A stretch of 64,000 bases of DNA from Ditylenchus dipsaci (Eukaryota > Nematoda > Chromadorea > Rhabditida > Anguinidae): assembly GCA_004194705.1 (NCBI GenBank), contig SADC01001280.1:124001-188000 (forward strand). The letters run 5' to 3'. Made by a program: the position numbers and the translations under genes. Positions within the stretch are counted from its first letter, which is position 1. Every line of letters begins with the position of its first letter. Positions 33,601 to 42,600 of this stretch are shown piece after piece. The notes under the pieces were generated by a model. That model was given only the letters and a program-made list of their open reading frames with translations. It made no database searches and was not told the origin of the DNA.

Positions 33601-36600
33601 ATCAGCTTTTTTTGCTTTAATAATGATGCCCACAGCCACCAGGACTCCTCCAAGTACCATCACAATAACAAGAACAATAGCCAACCAGTTGGTAGATGAG
33701 TCCTTATTGTTTTCTCTGGCAGTCTTGCGAGCATTGCGAGAACATACCTCGCCAGCTCCATCCCGCAAGCGTAAGACCAACGTTGAAGAGGCCATATTGA
33801 ATGCCCTGAATGCAGTTAACAATTCTCCTGTCGTTGAGCTCTCTCCTTTGGCCAATCTGTGGAGAACATATACAAACGTATAGTTGCAGTCGATGATCCA
33901 AGAGCTCTTTTCCAATTTAAGAAAGACATACAGAAAAGCTTGGATGATTATGAGGATTGGTTGGTCGAGAAAGAAACCATGCCATAATCATTTAACATTG
34001 TTAAAAAATTTATTCATCCTGTTTTTAAAACATGAAATCACTAAATAAGTTGAGTAATAAAAAATAAATAAAAACGCAAACACATAAAAAATAAGTCTAA
34101 GTCTCAGTCTAAGTCTCAGTCCGTGAACACCTTTGACTGAGACTTAGACTAAGACTTAGACTTAGACTGAGACTGAGACTAAGGAGTGTTCATGTAGCCA
34201 AAAAAGTCTCAGTCTAAGTCTCAGTCTAAGTCTAAGTCGCAGTCCGTGAAAGAGCCATTAGCCCCCCCCTTCCCTCGAATTATTTTTCATTATAGAAACG
34301 GTGCGTTGACGTTAGGTACCCTCTGTCCCATTTTGTCTAAAATCTCTTTTTTTAATAAAACCTCATTAAAAGCACCCAAATATTAGCTCCTTTCCCAGAT
34401 TACCCCAGAAAAAGTGCGTAAGGCATTTATTAGTCCGTCCTAACATACCGTATTTCTTCTAATATACCGACACCCTCTAATAAACCGACACCCCCTACTT
34501 TGAGGGTCCGTATCTCAGTCCAAACAAAAAATTTACATCACTGTTTATTGCGTTTTCTTAGCTCCCACGAGCTCTATCGATTCCGCTTTTTCGATTTTGG
34601 ATCTTCACTTGAAAATGTCGAGATCGACCCTAAATTTTCACGATTTTCGAAGAGTTGAAATATAAACCGACATGTCGGTATATTAGAAAAAATACGGTAC
34701 GCTGGCCTACCTCTATGTCTGAGGCCTAAGTAGTTAGAACAAAGGCTAGTTCCGAAATAAGACAAAAGGGACATAACGTCGATACCTTATAGAAACACCA
34801 TGAAAGCAAAAAAATGGTGTAAGTCAAAAAAGATAGAAAGGCAGAAAAAAAGCAGCTAAAGTCAAAAAAGGCGAACAAATGAATAAGAAAACGTAAATAT
34901 GATCAAAACATTAAATCCGAAAATGTTAACGTAATTTTGAATCACTCTTTTTCCTCTCTCAACTTTGAGGGCTTATATCTCATCCCAGAGCAAATGCGTT
35001 GTCTTAACTCTTGAGTACGCAAACTACAAACAATCTAAAAACACCAAAACTTGGCGTGAAAAAGCAGTAAATAGGTGTCCCGTAGTATTTGGGTCTCCCG
35101 TGTCTCGCACCAAAATATAAAAAGTGGTATCGTCTATTAATGGGGTATCAACTAGTTTAGTGCCAACAGGGTCCTCTAATATTAGATTTGACGCAAAACG
35201 AGTGAAAAAAAGAACGATTCAAAAAAAATTGCTGGTCCCTTCCTTAACTTTTTGAAACGCAGGGGCATGCCCCTTTAAAGATTTAGAGAACGTGGTCGCT
35301 ACACACTACTCAGGAACAAAGAATTTATTTGAACAAAAAATCCAACAAAATCAAGGAAATTTCAGAATTTGAAATCTTTGTATTTCTTGGTTTGAGAAGA
35401 TGCACCGCCACTCCACCGGCTGGCTTCTTTTGCTCTGGAACCTTTCGTTTTCGCTAAAAAAATTATTTACGTAAATCACGTAAAGCATTGCTAGACCTAC
35501 GTTTTGCTTAGCAGAATGCTCAGCGACCTAAAATACACATCAAATTTTAACTATAATTCTACTACAGAGGAGTCGCTAACCATCTCAGAGAAATCTTCCT
35601 CATTATCCATCCGATTGCTGTTTCGCTTGCGCAACTGCTCTTCGTATTTCTTTTCGAGACCTCGAGGGTCAGACATGTTCATTTCTAACTCGTCCGGATT
35701 CAAAGAAACTTCGATGCCATCATTTGGAATCGGCATCTTACGCTGTTGCTAAACAAATCATGCTCGTAGTGCTTGAAATATAACTGGCATTACCGTGAGA
35801 TCATACACATGGCTGGAGCCCATAAGCTGTCCACCAAACCGCTCGACCTTCTTCTCTGGCAGGACTGTATACAAAGCCCCAGGTGTATCACTTCCAGCAA
35901 TGCTGAAATATTTCGTTTTCAATGATTACAAATCGCAATTATTCACCTGTCATCTGCTCCCCGTTTCTTGCGCAGCTCAATAGAAGAATCTGGTGTTTGG
36001 ACTCCAGTAATTCCTAAAAAGATATGTAAAGTGGATAAAAGGTCTCACTTGTTAAACCTGTGGTGATCCCCGATGGCGTAGCGAATCTATAAATTTATTG
36101 GTAATTGAAAAGCGAGATGTTTTAAGCCATTGACAAAAGCGTGAAAAATCAAAAACTTTTCTACTCATTATAACCCTTTATATCAACAACAAAAACTCGG
36201 TCACAAAAGAGGATAAAAAGTTTTACGATTTTGACGGCCATGTTATAGACAAACCCTTCAGTCGTAGCAGGAGTAGCAAATCCAGAATCTTCAGGAGGTG
36301 GAACAACAGCCCCGTCTTCGTCTTCCTCCGGCTCACTTTCCTCGTCACTCTCTTCTTCATCCGATCCAATCTCACCCCAGTGACGGCTAAAATTCAAGCG
36401 TATAAGCTATGAAAAAGTTAAAAAAGTGCACAAGTCGAACCGTTCTATACGTGATTCGTCCTCAGCCTCGTTACCCTGCGAGACCTGCAAAACAACAGCC
36501 GAGTTATTAACAATCAAAAAACAATGATAGAATACCTCAATACCAAAAACGTCTCCGTACAGAGGCTTGCCGTACTCATCAACTGGTGGTTTTCCCCAAC

Positions 36601-39600
36601 CTCCAGCATGATATCCGAAAGCACACCCTTCCGGAATTGGAGCGTTCAATCCAGGAATTTTCAAATTAGGGTAAGATGGTGGAGGTCCATATCGCTGCAT
36701 CGCAATCAGCCATGGTGGCGGAAATTTGGTAGCATTCGGCCCCACAGGCATACCTAAAGCAATTCTCAGCTCATCCGATAGCATCCCAGGCTTCTTCTCT
36801 TTCATTTGAGCTTCTAACTCTTTGCCTTCATAGTAGAGTTCGCCCATCCTAGTCATCAATGGTTTTGTCTGCCTAAAAACAAATTACACGTAAAACGTGA
36901 AAAATTAAGAATGATAAGTACCATTTAAAGAAGGCGTCATGCAACTTCTGGTAATCGATATCGATCCTTCCCATTTTCGGCCTAACGCGCTCACGCATCT
37001 TGCTTTTTAATGACTGACTGTCTTCCTAAATTATTACAAAATATGACTGGGTAAGAACTGGAATTTCTTAGAGAAATCTTACTTTCTCCCACATCGTCTC
37101 TCGCATTTCCATAATGCCCGTTCTTTTGATAAAATCAGGCAGGTCAAACGGAGGGCGCTCAAAACCACGCTTTCCAGCCAAATACTTTCGCTTTGCATTC
37201 CAATGACGAGGTACAGTGACCGTGTTTCGGTAAGCTTTTAACTCAACAAGAAGAAAGGGATCTCTTAAAAGACCACAAGTAAAATTTTCTTAGTTTCTTT
37301 TTAAAAGTACCTGGAAGTGACGTCAGCCCATTCAACTACATCAGGGCGGGGAGTAGACTTAATAGAGACGAGTATAATCAGCAATTAGTCACTCAATAAT
37401 AAACTAACCGCTTTCAAATCAACTATTGATGGCTGCATCGACAGGCGCAATTTCCTTCGGCTAAGTTTTTGGGCTTCACCAGCTTCCTCAGCTTCTTTCT
37501 GAAAATTCAATGTAAGGATCGTACAAAAATTGTAGTACACATACGCGTCGCTGGTTCATTTCTTCCTGCAAAATCTGCTCTGAATAGGCGGCTTTGTTGA
37601 CAACATCCACATCTGCTATTTCACGCTTAATCTGACGGTTCTCCTCGTCTCTTTTCAACTCCTCTTGTGATTTAAGCTAAATTAAAGGTACTAATTTTTA
37701 GATAGATCACTATCTATCAGAAATAACCTTGAATGACTCAAATATTTTAGCAAAGTAGACAAAGTTGGGGTCTTTGTCATCAAGCTTCGGCTGTTCTCCG
37801 ACGTATTCAACTTGCACGGACAAGTCACCTGCATCTTTAGAATCGTCTTCCAGTTTGACTGCTTCGTCTTCAAGCTGACTGTTGTTGACCGCTAGTTCTT
37901 TCGAAGGAATATGACCAGGACAAGAGTGACTTCAGATTCGTCCTCCAATTCAACATCGTTTGCAGCAGCTTTTTTCTTGTTCGCTTTCTTAGATTCCTTC
38001 TTTTTCTTGTTTTTGCGGCGTTTGCGCTCCAGCTCCTAATAAATGAAAAATAAACATTATTCAAGACTGACAAAGTTTCTAACATGTACCTGGAGTTCTT
38101 TTGCAGAGAGCTTCAAACTGGTATGGTCCGCGTCGGAGTCTGACATGATTGCTCAAATTCTGAAATTAGAGTTTTCAGCTTAAGCTCATAATATGAAAGA
38201 GAAGGCGTTTTTCGCAATAAAACTTTAACCACAATTTTTTTCTTCTAGTGCAAATTCAACAAGAATGGGATTAAAGGGGCCCTGTTTCGCAGTATGCTAA
38301 TAATGTACAGAGTGGCACAAGAAATTCCCAGAATTTAAAACGCTCATAACTTTTTGCAGACGTCGAATCTCGACAAACGATTTGCTGTAATTGTTCAAGA
38401 AAAAATATGGCGTGCGGTCAATTGGTCCACGGTCAATTGGTCCACAAAATTATTTTCAAATTAATATTTTTTGTGTTGTAAAGAACTTCTGTTATTTCAA
38501 AAGTTTTTCGATAATTCAGCCTTAACCCTACTGGTTAATCCACGCACCAACCAAACCAAGCGGTCATCCCTTTGTTGTTAAATTATTTTTCATGTTTTTC
38601 GGGTTCTAATACCTGTTTTTTACACTAATTCGAGCATTCTAAAGAGGGTTTGATAATAGTAAAATTCCATTTTGTGTGGTAATTTTATAGTTTTGTTAAA
38701 ATTGCTGGAATGACCCTGAAAGCTGAACTGGTGTTAAGGTAGTAGTACGGTACTAGTACCAAGGCATTGACCAGGTACCGGTATTCAGGAGTAGAAGTGA
38801 CTAGGTAGTGGCGCTTGGGTGGTGGTTATTTCTAGGTGGTACCCAGGTTGTTTATTACTTGTTTATTATGTGGTACCAACAAAAACCGAGTGGTTGGTTA
38901 ATTTTTTATGTTTTTAGGTTCCAAAAATGTTTTCTGCATTATCTCCAGCATTCTAAAGATGTTTTGACAGTAGTGAATTCACGTTATAGAAGATTTACAA
39001 AAACTGTAGAAATAGGCGTTAAGCGAATTTATCGACACCGAATTCATCGATGCCGAAATCATCCACAAAATTTTTTCCTGGCACAAAATATTTTTAAACA
39101 TTTTTCTGTGCAACGCTGGATCTGTGTCCATGTACCAACAAAACCAAAAATTTTGATCCAGGTGGACGACCACTTGGATCAAAAAAAATTTACGTTTCTG
39201 GGGTCCAAAACGTGTTTTCTGGACTAACTTAGGCATGCTGAAGATGGCTTGATAGTGGTAAAATGCCGTTTTCTCGAGCATTTTTATAGTTTTGGTAAAA
39301 TCGAGTTTTTGTAAAGTCAATTTTATCCAATTACTCGAAAAATACCATGAAAAACCTTATCTTTCTATTATTAAGCCATCTTCAGCGTGTCCGAATCAGT
39401 CCAAAAAACAAGTTTTGGAACCCCAAAAAGTAAAAAAAAATTGGATCCAAGTGGACGACCACTTGGTTTTGTTGTGCCCAGGTAGTCGTACCCAGGTTGG
39501 GGAACTCAGGTAGTGTACTGGTACCCGGGTAGTAATATTGTCGACTGGTAAAGAACTTTCAAAATTTACAATGTTTTTCTATGATCCAACCTCAGTTATC

Positions 39601-42600
39601 ATGGATAATCTATGCACCGACTAAACCAAGTGGTCGTCCACTTGGATCGATTTTTTTCACGTTTTATGTTGCAAAATTGTTTTTTCTGGGTTAATACGGG
39701 CAAGCTGAAAATGGTTTGATAATAGTGAAATATGGGTTTCTGGAATGTTTTTTGAGTATTGGGGAATAATTGATTTTACCAAAACTCTATTTCACCAAAA
39801 CTCAAAAAATACTCGAGAAAATGGCATTTTACCACTATCAAACCATCTTCAGCATGTCCGAATCAGTCCAGGAAACGGGTTTTGGAACATGAAAAACGTG
39901 AAAAAATTTTGCTCCAGGTGGACGACCACCTGGTTTGGTTGGTGCATGGATTAACCAGTAGGGTTAAGGCTGAATTATCGAAAAACTGTTAAAATAACAG
40001 AAGTTCTTTAATAACAGAAGTTCTTCACAAGACAAAAAAGATTAATTTGAAAATAATTTTGTGGACCAATTGACCTGTGGACCAATTGACCTGTGGACCA
40101 ATTGACCTGTGGACCAATTGACCTGTGGACCAATTGACCTGTGGACCAATTGACCGTGGACCAATTGACCTAGAGCCAAAAAATATACAATTTATTTGGT
40201 ACAGTGAAGTCTCGATATAAGATACCCCCGATATATGATACACCTCTATATAAGATACACCTGAGTCCATCCCAATTTTGATAAACCTCCTTAAATTAGT
40301 CTCTGTATAAGATAAAAAAAAGTAAAAGTAGGGAGCAAGTCAGAAAAATAATTTGGTTCATAATTTTACCTATTTGTGGCACATTGTGCAAAGATAATGT
40401 GTACCTGATGGTGTTAAAATTTCGAGAAAAATGCGAAAAAAGTTGGGTAAATTTATAAAATAAGATTTAAAAATTATCAGCGACAGAAAGAGTTTTTCGG
40501 CGTCAATAAAAAGTTTTGTCCTTTCTGCTCTAATCACCTTCTAGAGGGCCGTTATTTTAAAGGGGCATGCCCACGCTAATAAGAGGTGGTGCCCCGGAAT
40601 TCGAAATTTTTTTCCTAATTATTGAACTTCTGTACGGATTTTTCAACCTGGTTTCTTACAAAATTAGATGCTAGACCTTGTTTTGTTAGAAACCAGGTTG
40701 AAAAATCCGTACAGAAGTGCAATAATTAGGAAAAAATTTCGAATTCCGGGGCACCACCTCTTATTAGCGTGGGCATGCCCCTTTAAAAAGAGGCGATATG
40801 TTTTCCATCTATCAGTTGCGTTGTAAACCGAGATATTTTTTTTGAATTGGAGTACATGGACCCGGTTTATTTCTCGACCATCCTCTAGAGGCCGTTATTT
40901 TAAAAAAGACGTTATATACAGAGGATCGTTATATCATAACATTTACGGTAGAAGGTTTTTTCAAGAACATAGCTATCAAATTCAGAGAGCAATTCTATTA
41001 TTATACAAAAATCTTAGCATTTTATGTTGGCAGATATCAAATCTCTGGCATTGTGTATCTCTTTTTTTTGACAAACTTAAAAGTAGATTATAAAAATCTA
41101 TCTTTTGCAAGACGTAAACCGATGCTCTTCATGATGGGTGTTCTCTGTCAAATAATTTGTTTTGTAATATAGTAAAGTCCATATAAATCGGCACCCACAA
41201 ACGTCCGTTGCCGCCTTTGGTCGAAACATCGTTTTATCCTAGTTTTCGAAGTTTTTCAGATGTCGATTTCACCAGTTGTTTCTAAAAACTGCATTAGTTT
41301 TGCGAAGAAGACTCGAGTTTTTTATATAAAAAGTAGTCGAACCAATGGGCGAAGTTTTTGAGGTAGGAACAAATCTCAACAATTTTCAAATAAAACAACG
41401 TTTTCTTGGAAAATGGTAAAAATAGAACTATCGGTACATCTATAAGTCAAGAAAGATGCAAGAAGAATAAGGGGAAGTCTAGCACACACATCCTCCCTAC
41501 TTAATTAAAGAACACACAGAAGATTTGCTTCAAGGACTAATTTAAACTGACTTTCGCCCTGTTACACATGCAAATCCTCCCTAGAATTCGTTTTTAGGAT
41601 ATCATCACCTTACATTCTCAATAAATGAGTATCTGAACAGGGAAGGATTCGAAGGCATTTTCACCGCCGGAGAGAAATGCCCGCTTCTTCTTTTTATTAC
41701 ACTTTCCATAGTATTCTCAACACTTGCGGCCATGTTTCTCTTTCCAAACTTTCAATATGCCTCTCTCTTCCTAGAATCACTCGAAAGATGCTCACCGGCC
41801 AAAAAGTAAGTAAAATAAGAATTAACGTATTTCCTCTAATTAGCGCGCCGGCGCGTTTTTTTTTGTATCCCCGAAAATCGGAAAAAATTTAAGGTCGATC
41901 TCGATATTTTTAGGCAAAAGTTCAAAATCCAAAAAGCAGAATCGGTAGAGCTCGCTGGAGTTAAGAAAATGTAAAAAAGAACAGATCAAAAAAAATCTGT
42001 TCAAACTCTCAAAGTCAAGGGGCGCGTTTATTAGAGGGGCGCGCTAATTAGAGGAAATACGGTATAAGACGTTTAAAGCAATCTGAAAGTTCAGAGTTGC
42101 GTTGTACACAACCTTCTTTTTGCCGCTGATATCTTTTTTGACGTTTGTAAAACCAGTGAAAACACACATCATTATGTCCACAAGGTAACACTTTTTTAAA
42201 ACATGCGCCCCATTTGAGTAACTGCATTATTAAGAATGACAGACGATTTCTACGAAACCTTCCGAATTCTGATTATCATTCTATGGGCAGCTATGAGATG
42301 TGCTACTGCTAAAATTCATTTACAGACTTTTTTGGACATGCCAAAAGCTAAAATAATTGAGTTGACACAGAATAGTCAAATGAAAGAGGAAGAACGACAA
42401 AGAAAAGTAGCAGTTTAATACAAAACTTAGCTCACCTAACTAATCATTAACAACAGGTTGCCCACTATGCATCATACTCCTGTGTCTCGCTCCTGCAATA
42501 CTTCGTGCCTGTTCTTATTACTCTAGCAGTGGCATTGTTGCTCAAAAGCTTAGGTAACATACTTTTTTGAGCGAGTTCATAAATGGTATCATGGCATGTT

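Larger units (their letters stand above)
32953..34258. mobile_element. Harbinger derivative with GACTTA repeat ends
   Basis: Tips TGGCTCTTTCACGGACTGCG on both ends; TTA is duplicated at 32950-32952 and 34259-34261, as for PIF/Harbinger. Long subterminal arrays of AGACTTAGACTGAG run 32970-33135 and in complement 34093-34245. The centre keeps pieces of both Harbinger genes, pointing at each other. Confidence 0.8.

Noticed and set aside
33595..33915. Minus-strand frame ending in a strong membrane helix (WLAIVLVIVMVLGGVLVAVG)
   Set aside because: The plus strand carries a better-supported partner-protein fragment, the element is a decayed Harbinger copy, and hydrophobic frames arise easily opposite such codons.
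40203..41100. Small plus and minus frames of about 80 codons
   Set aside because: They coincide with pogo-like terminal words and the perfect hairpin element; no domain is visible.
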